Positions 38,776-48,263 of a stretch of DNA of 64,000 nt are shown one piece after another; the first letter of the stretch is position 1; each line of letters begins with the position of its first letter. The translations under genes and the position numbers were made by a program. Source of the DNA: Cyanobacterium sp. Dongsha4 (lineage in GTDB: Bacteria; Cyanobacteriota; Cyanobacteriia; Cyanobacteriales; Cyanobacteriaceae); assembly GCF_036345015.1 (NCBI RefSeq), contig NZ_CP084098.1, positions 3,237,326 to 3,301,325 on the forward strand, given 5' to 3'. Below the pieces are notes generated by a model. That model saw only the letters and a list, made by a program, of their open reading frames with translations. It was not told the DNA's origin and did not search any database.

Positions 38776-38889
38776 TTTTTATTTTAAAAATTTTGAATAA
38801 TTGCAATTAAAGTTTAAAATTATATTCTACCATTAAATTATTCTTAAACATAAAATTTATTCATAACCAATTACTACTTTTTTGTTATT

Positions 38890-40185
38890 ATGAGTGCGGA
38901 AATTATTTGTATCGGGACAGAATTATTGTTAGGTGACATTCTGAATAGCAATTCTCAATTTTTAGCCCAAGAATTAGCTATTTTAGGTATTCCCCATTAT
39001 TTTCAAACGGTTGTTGGAGATAACTTAGGCAGAATTCATGAGGTGATTAACATTGCGTCCCAACGTTCTTCTATTCTTATTTTTACGGGGGGTTTAGGTC
39101 CTACCCCCGATGATCTTACCACAGAAGCGATCGCATCTTTTTTTCAGGAAACTTTAGAAGAAAAATCAGAGATTATTGAAGATATTAAAGTAAAATTTGC
39201 CCAAAGAGGGCGAAAAATGACAGATAATAACCGTAAACAGGCTCTATTACCAAAAGGAGCTGACATATTACCTAATGTAACAGGAACAGCCCCCGGCATG
39301 ATTTGGCAACCTTTTTCAGATAATGTCAACCATCCACAACAAAAATTAACGATTTTAACATTTCCCGGAGTGCCTTCAGAAATGAAACAGATGTGGCGGG
39401 ATACTGCTGTTCCATTTTTACAGAGTCAGGGATGGGGGAAAGAAATTATTGTCAGTGAAATGATGCGGTTTCGGGGCATAGGAGAATCAGCATTGGCGGA
39501 AAAAGTTAATCATCTCTTTTCCTTGACGAATCCTACCGTTGCCCCTTATGCCTCTCATGGAGAAGTAAAATTAAGGGTTTCTACGAAGGCAAAAAATGAA
39601 GCTGAGGCGAGAAAAATAATTAATCCTATTGTAGAAGAAATAAAAGCGATCGCTCTTGAAGATTATTATGGCTCGGATGAAGATACCTTAGAAGGAGTTG
39701 TGGGTAAATTGTTAACTGTAAGAGGAGAAACCGTAAGCGTTGCGGAATCTTGTACTGGCGGTGGTTTAGGGGCTATGTTTACGGCTTGTGGGGGGAGTTC
39801 CGCTTATTTTTATGGGGGTATCATTGCTTATAGCAATCAAGTCAAAATTCGTCAATTGGGAGTATCAGAGGCGGATATAGAGCAGTTTGGAGCAGTTTCT
39901 GAAACGGTAGCACAACAGATGGCAAAAGGTGTTAAAAATCGATTACAAACCCATTGGGGTATTGGAATTACGGGCATAGCAGGCCCTGATGGTGGCACTG
40001 AGAGCAAACCTGTAGGATTAGTGTATGTTGCGATCGCGCAGCCCCACTCTGTGACTGCATCTCCTTCATCAGAGACAATTAGTTATGAATTAAAATGGGG
40101 CATTAATCGGGATAGAGAGACTATTCGCCATCTTACCTGTTGTTTTGCCCTTGATCAATTGAGACGAAAACTTTTAAGTAACTAA
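38890..40185 (+). CDS. cinA: CinA-like protein (NMN deamidase / competence-damage family)
   Basis: A 431-residue cytosolic protein with two domains: N-terminal MoaB-like (CinA_N) with ICIGTELLLGDILNSNSQF and FTGGLGPTPDDLT, and C-terminal CinA/PncC domain with SVAESCTGGGLGAMFT near residue 284 and GITGIAGPDGGTESKP near 358. The PncC-type domain deamidates nicotinamide mononucleotide in pyridine nucleotide salvage. It is divergent from cobN with 114 bases between. Length is usual for the two-domain cyanobacterial form. Confidence 0.95.
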   Translation: MSAEIICIGTELLLGDILNSNSQFLAQELAILGIPHYFQTVVGDNLGRIHEVINIASQRSSILIFTGGLGPTPDDLTTEAIASFFQETLEEKSEIIEDIKVKFAQRGRKMTDNNRKQALLPKGADILPNVTGTAPGMIWQPFSDNVNHPQQKLTILTFPGVPSEMKQMWRDTAVPFLQSQGWGKEIIVSEMMRFRGIGESALAEKVNHLFSLTNPTVAPYASHGEVKLRVSTKAKNEAEARKIINPIVEEIKAIALEDYYGSDEDTLEGVVGKLLTVRGETVSVAESCTGGGLGAMFTACGGSSAYFYGGIIAYSNQVKIRQLGVSEADIEQFGAVSETVAQQMAKGVKNRLQTHWGIGITGIAGPDGGTESKPVGLVYVAIAQPHSVTASPSSETISYELKWGINRDRETIRHLTCCFALDQLRRKLLSN

Positions 40186-40568
40186 GGATTGTGAGGAAAG
40201 AGGTTTCAGGTATTAAGGTATTAGGGGAAACAAGTGATGAGTTCGGGGTTCGGAGTTCGGAGTTCAGAGAATTCGCTACGCTCGTAAACTTCTTTTAGTC
40301 GTGAACGGAGTGTTCGGAGTTTTTAATTATTCACCCCAACACTATTTACCTTTGCCCTCCCCCCTCAAGAGGGGGGATAAAGGGGGGTTTACCCTTTGCC
40401 TTTTTAACTTATTCACTAATTGAGACGGCTATCTTTGACAACTTGTCTATTGATTTAAACATTTATTTGAGATATATAAACAATACCCTTAAATGTAAAT
40501 CTTGACTATTCATAAAAGATTCTACATTATCAACTATTTAACTCATTAATAATTCATTTAGATAGCCA
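40186..40568. other. Intergenic region of stacked repeat modules
   Basis: No gene in 383 bases. It holds AGGTTTCAGGTATTAAGG, a (TTCGGAG)n run at about 40241-40266, the GTGAACGGAG module (40271-40310), CCTTTGCCC, and GGGGGGATAAAGGGGGG (40371-40387). The last 100 AT-rich bases should include the promoter of the following gene. Confidence 0.6.
40271..40310 (+). repeat. Dispersed GTGAACGGAG module
   Basis: ATTCGCTACGCTCGTAAACT then TCTTTTAGTCGTGAACGGAG; same family as 28451-28490 and the inverted copy at 61633-61672. Confidence 0.7.
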
Positions 40569-41063
40569 ATGAAAATTAGCCATAATAAATTTTTAAACTT
40601 TAATTCCATTATTTTTCTTAGTGTATTTGTTGGACTAAATACATTATTGAATAGCTCTCTAGTTTCAGTTAGAGCAGACTCTTCTCATCAACATGAAATG
40701 AAGATGTCAGCCGAAAATGGACATGATCATAAAACTCTTGATGTGTCTAACCTGAAGGACAATCCATCAATAGAAATAGAGATTTTTCCAGATAAAATTA
40801 AAGGATGGAATCTATACTTAAATACTAAGAATTTTGAATTTATCTCTCCTAATTTAGAAAATAATAACCCCAATCAAGGTCATGCTCATTTGTACATTAA
40901 TGGAGTAAAAGTAAGTAGAATTTATGGTAATTGGTACTATATATCTGAACTTCCTGAAGCGGAAAATGAGATTGAAGTTACTCTTAATACCAATAATCAT
41001 CACGATTTAATTTATAATGATGAGATTGTAGGCGATCGCATCTTAATTCATAATAAAAAATAA
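40569..41063 (+). CDS. Hypothetical exported His-rich protein
   Basis: I cannot name this 164-residue protein. The N terminus is a signal peptide (IIFLSVFVGLNTLL, cleavage near VRADS at about 37). The mature start is rich in His and Met (SHQHEMKM, NGHDHK), then comes a beta-rich domain with IEIFPDKIKGWNLYLNT, NQGHAHLYINGVKVSRIYG and a tail NNHHDLIYNDEIVGDRI. These patterns recall copper-trafficking periplasmic domains (inference). It is ten bases upstream of csaB, so they may be co-transcribed, although no functional link is obvious. Confidence 0.7.
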   Translation: MKISHNKFLNFNSIIFLSVFVGLNTLLNSSLVSVRADSSHQHEMKMSAENGHDHKTLDVSNLKDNPSIEIEIFPDKIKGWNLYLNTKNFEFISPNLENNNPNQGHAHLYINGVKVSRIYGNWYYISELPEAENEIEVTLNTNNHHDLIYNDEIVGDRILIHNKK

Positions 41064-41073
41064 CTTATAGTCA

Positions 41074-42117
41074 ATGAGAAAAGCAATTATTTGTGGATAT
41101 TATGGTCAGGGAAATGCAGGAGATGAAGCCTTATTACTGGCTATTTTATCCCGTTTAAATAATAATATTACTCCCATTATTTTGTCTGGTAATCCACAAA
41201 AAACAAGTCAAGATTATGGAGTAATTAGCTATTCTCGTCTTCAAATTATCAAAGAAATATTAAAACTAACAAAAAAAGATTTATTTATCTGGGGAGGAGG
41301 AAGTTTAATTCAAGATATTACCAGTGTTAAAAGTGCTATTTATTATTTAACCTTAATGGCATTAGCACAATTAAAAGGGGTTAAAACTATTGCCTATGCT
41401 CAAGGAATTGGACCGATTAAAACCCCCTTCATTCAATGGTTAACTAAAATTATCCTAAAAAGATGCGATCGCATCAGTGTCAGAGATCAAAAATCAGCTA
41501 AACTATTGGATCAATGGGGCATAAAATACTTAATTGCTCCTGATCCAGTATGGGCTTTACCTAGTAAAAAAACAAAAAAAATAGAACTTTTACCTGCTCC
41601 AAGAATTGCTGTTAATTTACGCTCTCATCCTAGTTTAACCATTGCCAAAATAGAAACTATATCCCAAGTTTTAAGAAAAATAAATGAGAAAACTAATGCG
41701 AGTATAATTTTACTTCCTTTTCAAATATCAAAAGATTTAGAAGTTTGTGAAAAAATAGCTCAACAATTAACAACTAACTACCAGATTTTAACATTAGAAA
41801 ATGCTCAAGAATTAAAAGGATTATTTTCTCAGATAGATATGCTCATAGGAATGCGTCTTCATAGCTTAATCATGGCTGGAAGTGAAAAGTGTAAATGTTT
41901 TGCTCTTAGTTATGATCCCAAAGTAAACAATTTAATGAGCGAAATAAATATCAAAGGATACGATTTAGAAAAATTACCAACTAATATCGATGAAATTTTC
42001 CAAGAATTTTTAAACACCTATAACAATCCTAATCCGATTTCCTCTCAGCAAATTCAAAAATTAGCAGAAGATGCCCTCAAACATCAACAATTAATAGATT
42101 CAGTTATTAGCCATTAA
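41074..42117 (+). CDS. csaB: Polysaccharide pyruvyl transferase CsaB
   Basis: Adds a pyruvyl ketal to cell-wall polysaccharide, which in bacteria anchors S-layer proteins. The 347-residue protein shows ICGYYGQGNAGDEALLLAIL at the start, LFIWGGGSLIQDITSVKSA near residue 70, AYAQGIGPI near 108, and MRLHSLIMAG near 262, all CsaB hallmarks. The GT-B-like fold binds PEP. The next gene, 202 bases on, is a WecG/TagA glycosyltransferase, so the two may act on the same surface glycan. Confidence 0.92.
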   Translation: MRKAIICGYYGQGNAGDEALLLAILSRLNNNITPIILSGNPQKTSQDYGVISYSRLQIIKEILKLTKKDLFIWGGGSLIQDITSVKSAIYYLTLMALAQLKGVKTIAYAQGIGPIKTPFIQWLTKIILKRCDRISVRDQKSAKLLDQWGIKYLIAPDPVWALPSKKTKKIELLPAPRIAVNLRSHPSLTIAKIETISQVLRKINEKTNASIILLPFQISKDLEVCEKIAQQLTTNYQILTLENAQELKGLFSQIDMLIGMRLHSLIMAGSEKCKCFALSYDPKVNNLMSEINIKGYDLEKLPTNIDEIFQEFLNTYNNPNPISSQQIQKLAEDALKHQQLIDSVISH

Positions 42118-42319
42118 TATTCAAACTCCTTACTTTATTGAACAGGAAATAAAAGATAAATATGAAGAAAATAGACTCTTATAGGTAAAAATTGATATTA
42201 ATTTTGGTTTTGCACAGAGTATCTAAAAAACAGTTTTTTCCATTCAATGATAAAATAGTGACTCAAAATCCTGTTAGTTCAAATCATTATTTATCCTAAC
42301 TATTTAACATTGCTATTTT

Positions 42320-43027
42320 ATGAAGACTTTTCCTGTTTTAGGTTTACCCATACATTTGAGTGAAAACTATCAAGATTTATTAATTAGTCGTATCGAAAAT
42401 AATATCCCCACTCACGTTGTCACCATGAATTCAGAAATGGCGATGATGGCACAAAAAAACACAGAATTAGCCACTGCCATTAACAAAGCGGATTTAGTTG
42501 TGCCTGATGGTTCAGGAGTGATATTTTATTTAAAACGTAGAGGACAAAAACAACAAAGAATAGCAGGGATTGAATTAGCCGCTTCTCTCATTGAGGCAAT
42601 TGGCAAAAAGGGTAAAGACTACCCCATCTGTTTCTATGGAGGAGCAAAAGGAGTAAGTGAAAGAGCCGCCCAGGCATGGAAGAAAAAAGTAACTTCCGCC
42701 CATATCATTTACAATCACGGTTATTTATCTGGACAAGAATTAGATAATTGGTGCGAAACCATCAAGAAAGTGCAACCTAAATTAATTTTAGTTGGCTTAG
42801 GTGTACCAAGACAAGAATTATGGATTATGAATCATCGTCACCTAGCCCCGAATGCTGTATGGATTGGAGTTGGAGGAAGTTTCGACATTTGGGGGGGAGT
42901 TAAAGAAAGAGCCCCAGAATTTTTCTGCAATAACAATTTAGAATGGTTATACCGCCTTTATCAAGAACCATCACGTTGGCGCAGAATGTTAGCCTTACCG
43001 AGATTTTTCATTAAAGCTATGATTTGA
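42320..43027 (+). CDS. WecG/TagA/CpsF-family glycosyltransferase
   Basis: A 235-residue GT26 enzyme that transfers an aminosugar-like residue (ManNAc in TagA, ManNAcA in WecG) to a lipid-linked intermediate on the inner membrane. Characteristic stretches are HVVTMNSEMAMMAQKN, VVPDGSGVIFYLKRRG with the catalytic Asp, CFYGGAKGVSERAAQ and LVGLGVPRQELWI. The sugar donor is unknown. It sits between csaB and an acyltransferase, consistent with an envelope glycan and lipid cluster. Confidence 0.92.
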   Translation: MKTFPVLGLPIHLSENYQDLLISRIENNIPTHVVTMNSEMAMMAQKNTELATAINKADLVVPDGSGVIFYLKRRGQKQQRIAGIELAASLIEAIGKKGKDYPICFYGGAKGVSERAAQAWKKKVTSAHIIYNHGYLSGQELDNWCETIKKVQPKLILVGLGVPRQELWIMNHRHLAPNAVWIGVGGSFDIWGGVKERAPEFFCNNNLEWLYRLYQEPSRWRRMLALPRFFIKAMI

Positions 43028-43106
43028 CTCAATAAAACCTAATCAGTCATTGGGAGAAATTAAGAATTAAAATGGGAGATTGCTATTCAGTAATTATTCA
43101 TTGTAT

Positions 43107-43931
43107 ATGTCAAATCAATATTCGGGCTGGTCATTAACAGCTAGAAACCCCGAGGTTATCGAAAAATTAATGCCTTTATGGGGTTTTTTATATAAATATT
43201 ATTTTCAGGTAAAAACCAGTGGTTGGGAAAATGTACCAGAAGGGCAGGTGTTATTTGTTGGTTCTCATAATGGTGGTTTAGCCGCCCCTGACATGACAAT
43301 GATGTTGTATGACTGGTTTCGTCGTTTTGGTACTCAACGTCTTGCTTATGGCTTAATGCACCGTAACGTGTGGAGTGCCTATAGTAGTCTTACTCGTTTA
43401 GCCGCCCAAACAGGAGCTATTCGCGCCCATCCCAAAATGGCGATCGCAGCTTTGGAGAAAAAAGCCAGTGTTTTAGTATATCCGGGGGGTGCAGATGATG
43501 TATTTCGCCCCTATACAGAAAGACAAAAAATAAAATTTGTTGGCAGAAAAGGATTTATTAAATTAGCCTTAAAATATCAAGTCCCCATTGTACCTCTTAT
43601 TGCGAAAGGAGCACACGAAACTATTTTTGTGGTTGCTAATATCTATAAAGAAATCAAAAAATTAAATCAACAGGGTTTATTCCCATGGATGTTTGATATT
43701 GATCCTCAAGTGTTTCCTATATACTTCGGATTGCCTTGGGGATTAGCCGTTGGCCCCTTACCCAATATTCCCTTGCCTTTACAAATTACCACGAGGGTTT
43801 GTCCTCCTATCTATTTCCCTCGCTACGGAGAAGAAGCAAGTTGCGATCGCCTTTATGTTCAGGAATGTTATGATTTAGTCGTCAATACCATGCAAAAAGA
43901 ATTAGATTTACTTTATCTAGGGATTGATTAA
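43107..43931 (+). CDS. Lysophospholipid/diacylglycerol acyltransferase-family protein
   Basis: A 274-residue membrane-associated acyltransferase. The catalytic His/Asp block is seen in GSHNGGLAAPDMTMM near residue 51, and a second acceptor-binding motif in LVYPGGADDVFRPY near 131. GFIKLALKYQVPIVPLIAKG follows. This pattern fits the PlsC/DGAT2-like family; the related Synechocystis slr2103 makes acyl-plastoquinol and triacylglycerol, while others make phosphatidate, so the acceptor is open. An in-frame TTG at 43080 would add nine residues, but ATG at 43107 is the likely start. Confidence 0.85.
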   Translation: MSNQYSGWSLTARNPEVIEKLMPLWGFLYKYYFQVKTSGWENVPEGQVLFVGSHNGGLAAPDMTMMLYDWFRRFGTQRLAYGLMHRNVWSAYSSLTRLAAQTGAIRAHPKMAIAALEKKASVLVYPGGADDVFRPYTERQKIKFVGRKGFIKLALKYQVPIVPLIAKGAHETIFVVANIYKEIKKLNQQGLFPWMFDIDPQVFPIYFGLPWGLAVGPLPNIPLPLQITTRVCPPIYFPRYGEEASCDRLYVQECYDLVVNTMQKELDLLYLGID

Positions 43932-43992
43932 AAATGATGTCAGGGAAGTAGGCTATAGGTAATAGACAACGGTAAAATATCTAACTCTGAAC

Positions 43993-45594
43993 TCATCTTA
44001 TGCCCGTTGATTCAAGATGTTTGACTAAAGTCTCCTCCGTCAACGCCGTTTTTAAATGTTGCCAAGGTAAAACCTGCCCTACTTGCCAATTTTGGTGAAC
44101 ATAATAATCTAACGGCGGAATTTCTCCCTTTAACTCTTTAAATGCCCGTTTATAACTACCGAGAGTATCCCCATAATTACGAGTTAATTCTAACAATTTA
44201 CTCAAGCGGCGATCGCCTCTGGAAATTAAACCTTGAATAATAGACCAATTATAACTTTCTGGACGAAAATCTACCCCAATTTTACCCAAATTTTTCTGTA
44301 AATATTGTAATCGCTTCTTACTATCTTGATTGACTCCAAACCACTGAAAAGGAGTATGAGATTTAGGCACAAAAGTACTGCATCCCAAAGTAATTTTCAA
44401 TCGAGGAGCGACTTTTTTAACCGCCTTCATCATCTCAATAGTTGCATCTAAATCACCATAATCCTCATGGGGTAAACCCACCATCCCATAAAATTTAATC
44501 GCCCTTAATCCTCCTGCTTGGGCATTTATGGCCGCCTCAATAATTTCCTCATTTTCCAGCTTTTTATTAATAATATCCCGAATTTTAGCACTTCCACTTT
44601 CAATGGCAATAGTGATAGATTTTGTATCTCGTTTCTTCAGAAAATTTGCCAATTTTTCCGTCACAGTATTAGTTCTTACCGATGCAATACTAACCCTAAC
44701 ATCATCAAATTCAGATTTTCCTAAATAATCAATCAACCCTGAAAACTCAGGATGTTGCGTCACAGAAGCCCCCAATAAACCCAGACGATTAGTTACTTTC
44801 AAACCCCTTTCAATGGCAGGAATTAAAGACTTTTCCAAACTAGCCGTGCGAAAAGGCAAAGTTAGATAACTCGCTAAACAAAAACGACACATTTCTGGAC
44901 AACTTCTCACCACCTCCACCATATAAATATTTTCCCAAGCGGCTTTTTCTGTCACCACTGTAGAAGCAGACAGAATATTTCCCCGATAAGTTTGCTTTTC
45001 CACAAAGGAAGGAATATCAGAATTAAGAGGTTTAATATTATCAATTTTTCCATCCTCTTGTTGATAATTAACCTCGAATAAATTAGGGATATAAATACCT
45101 TCTATTTTTGCCAAATAATGTAACTTAGAAAAACGACTTTCTTGTCTTATTTCTTGATAAGAATTAATAAAATTATCCAATAACAATTCTCCATCACCCA
45201 AAAGAATAACATCAAAAAAATCTGCAAAAGGTTCGGGATTAGCCGTAAAAACGGGACCCCCTCCAAAAATTAACGGATGATTCTCATTTCTATCTTTAGC
45301 ATAAATAGGAATACCTAACAACTCTAATAAATTCAGAATATTAACATAGTCTAATTCCCAAGAAAAAGAAAAACCAACCAACTCAGGATTGCGGGGTAAA
45401 CTCTCATTAATATCTGTAAATAAACGACTAACATCCACATCAGGACGAGAACAAAAATTTGCCCATACTAATTGATAACCTAAGCTAGTTATTCCTACAG
45501 TATATTCATTAGGAAAAGCAAAAATTAAAGGAATAGCATTAATATCTTTAGATGCAGGAGTAAATAATAATTTTTCTTGTGAAAAAATGCTCAT
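43993..45594 (-). CDS. Radical SAM protein, TIGR03960-like
   Basis: A radical SAM enzyme with a cobalamin-binding-like N-terminal domain. The iron-sulfur motif CPEMCRFC lies in the centre (about residue 233), after LIFGGGPVFTANPEPFADF, which is typical of this family. C-terminal segments include KFYGMVGLPHEDYGD and GCSTFVPKSHTPFQW. ATG at 45594 gives MSIFSQEKLLFTP, the family start; an upstream frame to 45678 would add 28 residues of unlikely composition. Function unknown; these proteins often sit near tRNA or ribosome modification genes. It is transcribed alone. Confidence 0.88.
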   Translation of the reverse strand: MSIFSQEKLLFTPASKDINAIPLIFAFPNEYTVGITSLGYQLVWANFCSRPDVDVSRLFTDINESLPRNPELVGFSFSWELDYVNILNLLELLGIPIYAKDRNENHPLIFGGGPVFTANPEPFADFFDVILLGDGELLLDNFINSYQEIRQESRFSKLHYLAKIEGIYIPNLFEVNYQQEDGKIDNIKPLNSDIPSFVEKQTYRGNILSASTVVTEKAAWENIYMVEVVRSCPEMCRFCLASYLTLPFRTASLEKSLIPAIERGLKVTNRLGLLGASVTQHPEFSGLIDYLGKSEFDDVRVSIASVRTNTVTEKLANFLKKRDTKSITIAIESGSAKIRDIINKKLENEEIIEAAINAQAGGLRAIKFYGMVGLPHEDYGDLDATIEMMKAVKKVAPRLKITLGCSTFVPKSHTPFQWFGVNQDSKKRLQYLQKNLGKIGVDFRPESYNWSIIQGLISRGDRRLSKLLELTRNYGDTLGSYKRAFKELKGEIPPLDYYVHQNWQVGQVLPWQHLKTALTEETLVKHLESTGIR

Positions 45595-45875
45595 ATAACG
45601 ATAATAAAAAATACAAAAATTTGTTCTATAACTATAATAAAATAATACGATAGCGTTTCCCATCTTTATGGGGTACATTCTTTATTTGTAAGTTTCCCTT
45701 ATTAAGAGGGATGTAGGCGGATCGAGATGTACTTCATTTAACAAAAAATTGCTATCAATTATATTTAATAAATCAATTAATAATTGCAAACAGAAAATGA
45801 ATAAAAAATAAAATCTAATCCTGAATAACAAATAATATTTTTAGTTTGAGAAGTAAATTATTGAGGATGAATCTA

Positions 45876-46127
45876 TCACCAAAAATTTTTTAAAATTATA
45901 ACCAAAATGAAATTTTGCAAAGCTATTATTAATAATAAACCTATAATAATTAATGCAAAATACCGAACAATAAGACTAATCAATGCTTTTTGAATGGCAG
46001 TATTTACCGTTTCTTCTAAACCCTCATTTGTCATTACTTTATAGACAATTTTTTCTACCTGAGCATCCAGTTTTTCCGACAAGTTTCGAGGTTTTCTCTT
46101 TCCTCTTCTTAAATTATCTTCATTCAT
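45876..46127 (-). CDS. Hypothetical small membrane protein
   Basis: An 83-residue protein that I cannot place. The first half is charged and helical (KRKPRNLSEKLDAQVEKIV); the second half has one long or two short membrane segments (residues about 53-80). It could be a membrane-anchored coiled helix. No operon partner is nearby. Composition agrees with surrounding genes. Confidence 0.5.
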   Translation of the reverse strand: MNEDNLRRGKRKPRNLSEKLDAQVEKIVYKVMTNEGLEETVNTAIQKALISLIVRYFALIIIGLLLIIALQNFILVIILKNFW

Positions 46128-46281
46128 TATACAAAAATATTATATCCATTATCAACTTCAAAAAAAAGATAATTTTTTATTAATTTAAACACAAAATATC
46201 AATAAAATATTTGACTTATCAGTAATTCCTCATTTCTCAATTTTAGCCCAAAAAACTTAAATTAACTTTAAACTATTTGAA

Positions 46282-47901
46282 CTATTGACTAGCACTAGCA
46301 ACTAATTCTTTTCTCTTTTGAGAGTAAAAAGAAGCTGATTCTTTACCTTGAGTACATTCTTTAGTAAATTCAATTAGGTGATGACCTACTAAGCCAATAC
46401 GAATCATAGTCTCTATATCCAATTTTTTTAATGCAGGAATAGCCATATCCCAAAAAATTTGACGATAACTACTTTTTAAACCTACCTGCCAAACTAAATT
46501 GCCCATTATATGCAATCCTTTCTTAATATTTGCCCAAGAAACCCTTTCTGGACTATTCGGAACTTCGATACGATTAGGATAAGTATTTTCAGCATTATAA
46601 GCAAATCTTTGATATAAATATTTTGGCTCATAAGCAGTTGAAATACAACGTTTCCACATATTTAAAACCTCCTCATAGGGCATCAAAAAATCGATATTAG
46701 ATTCTCTTGATTCGTCTTCAATAATTCGCCCTTCAGCTTTTAAACGATTCCATAGGGGAGTTTTTGGTAGCGCATAAAGTAGATTAATTGTCAAGATAGG
46801 AATTTGAGAAGCATTGATAAACTCAAGAATATTATCTGCTGTCTGTGGTGTATCTGTATCAAAACCGATAATAATACCAGAAACAACTTCTAAGCCATAG
46901 CTATTGAGGGTTTTTACCGCATCTAAAATGGGCATACTTAAATTATGTTGTTTAGAAATAGCTTTTAATGCCGATACTTCAGGAGTTTCTATGCCACAAA
47001 AAACGGTTGTGAAATAGGCTTCTCTCATCATTTCTAATAATTTTGGGCTTTGTGCAATATTGAGGGTAGCTTCACAGGTAAATTCTATGGGGTAGCCATT
47101 TTCTTTTTGCCATTTGATTAAATGAGGTAATAATTCCATTAAGGCACGGCGATTACCTACGAAATTATCATCTACAAAATAAATCGCCCCCGGATTTCCA
47201 GAAGCAAGAATAGCATCTAACTCCGTTATTATTTGCTGGGGGGTTTTTAAACGAGGAGAATTTCCGTATAATTCTGGAATATCGCAAAATTCACAGTTAT
47301 AAGGGCAACCACTAGAAAATTGTATGTTAGCAATAAAATATAGTGATACATCAATTAAATTATAAGCAGGAATCGGAAATTGATCTAAAGGTAGTCTATG
47401 CTTCGTTTCAAAAATAATCTGTTTTTCAGGTCTTTTTTGATAATTATCAATATATTCAATAACCTTATCTGTTGCGTCTCCTAATTCTCCTAAATGAAGA
47501 ATGTCAAAGTCAGGGTAATATTCTGGACATCCAGAGACAGAAGGGCCACCCAGAATGGTAATCTTATCAAATTTATGGGCTAGTTCATTGATTTTTTTGA
47601 TTCGAGGTTTTTGAATGTGCATTCCACTGACAATGATTGCATCCGCCCATTGATAATCTGCCTCTGTTACTGATTTAATATTTTCATCAATTAATCTTAC
47701 CTCCCATGTTTGCGGTAAATAAGAAGCAACCACCAGTATTCCTTGAGGAGGCATAAAGCCTTTTACCCCCGGCATCAGAGGATAAGCATGATGAAAAGTG
47801 CCAAATGAGCGACTATATTGAGGAAAAATACATAAAACTTTTTTTTTGTTTTTGGGAATGTATTGAGTTGTGTTGGTTTTTGGATGAGCAGTTGCAGTCA
47901 T
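46282..47901 (-). CDS. B12-binding radical SAM protein with DUF4070 tail
   Basis: A 539-residue enzyme. Residues 20-150 form a cobalamin-binding fold (VLCIFPQYSRSFGTFHHAYP, then ITILGGPSVSGCPEYYPDFD). The radical SAM core begins with SSGCPYNCEFCDIPELYG (CxxxCxxC) near residue 197, and the C-terminal 150 residues resemble DUF4070. The architecture matches a large group of B12-dependent methylases or similar enzymes, including hopanoid-type ones; no substrate is known. The ATG at 47901 gives a Lys/Thr-rich lead before the fold, and it is monocistronic. Confidence 0.88.
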   Translation of the reverse strand: MTATAHPKTNTTQYIPKNKKKVLCIFPQYSRSFGTFHHAYPLMPGVKGFMPPQGILVVASYLPQTWEVRLIDENIKSVTEADYQWADAIIVSGMHIQKPRIKKINELAHKFDKITILGGPSVSGCPEYYPDFDILHLGELGDATDKVIEYIDNYQKRPEKQIIFETKHRLPLDQFPIPAYNLIDVSLYFIANIQFSSGCPYNCEFCDIPELYGNSPRLKTPQQIITELDAILASGNPGAIYFVDDNFVGNRRALMELLPHLIKWQKENGYPIEFTCEATLNIAQSPKLLEMMREAYFTTVFCGIETPEVSALKAISKQHNLSMPILDAVKTLNSYGLEVVSGIIIGFDTDTPQTADNILEFINASQIPILTINLLYALPKTPLWNRLKAEGRIIEDESRESNIDFLMPYEEVLNMWKRCISTAYEPKYLYQRFAYNAENTYPNRIEVPNSPERVSWANIKKGLHIMGNLVWQVGLKSSYRQIFWDMAIPALKKLDIETMIRIGLVGHHLIEFTKECTQGKESASFYSQKRKELVASASQ

Positions 47902-48067
47902 TTCAGCTATTAAATGTTGAGGATAAATAAATTTTTTTAATAATAACGAAAATTAGATGATTAAAAATAGTTTTGCTCAAATCAAAGTTTAAGAAAAGTT
48001 GCATTTCCCAAAATGAAGGGCTATGATGGTTATATTGAACAAATTAACATGGGAGTCTTCTTGATCA

Positions 48068-48205
48068 ATGGAGCAAGTAGATAAAATCTTAGAAAAACTC
48101 AAAGAATGGACTCAAAAAGTTATAGAAGCCTTGTTCGGTCCAGAAAGTCAACCAGAGGCGGAATTAATCCCCATTCCAGTTAAAGATTATCCTCGACGAT
48201 ATTAA
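48068..48205 (+). CDS. Small conserved cyanobacterial protein (45 aa)
   Basis: An open frame of 45 codons: MEQVDKILEKLKEWTQKVIE as a likely amphipathic helix, then ALFGPESQPEAELIPIPVKD and a basic end, YPRRY. Very short proteins of this pattern (helix, GPE-rich acidic turn, PIPV, arginine end) occur in several cyanobacteria as I recall, but the function is unknown. It lies 58 bases upstream of aroQ on the same strand. Confidence 0.6.
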   Translation: MEQVDKILEKLKEWTQKVIEALFGPESQPEAELIPIPVKDYPRRY

Positions 48206-48263
48206 TAGCAACTCTTACAAAGACTTAAATAGTTCACTAATATTGTTTAGATAGTTAGATAAA

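Noticed and set aside
38776-38889. Cobalamin riboswitch before cobN
   Set aside because: Only 114 AT-rich bases with none of the conserved B12-box sequence.
42250-42310. tRNA-like TTCAAATC near a stem
   Set aside because: No acceptor stem, D-arm or anticodon arm could be built around it.
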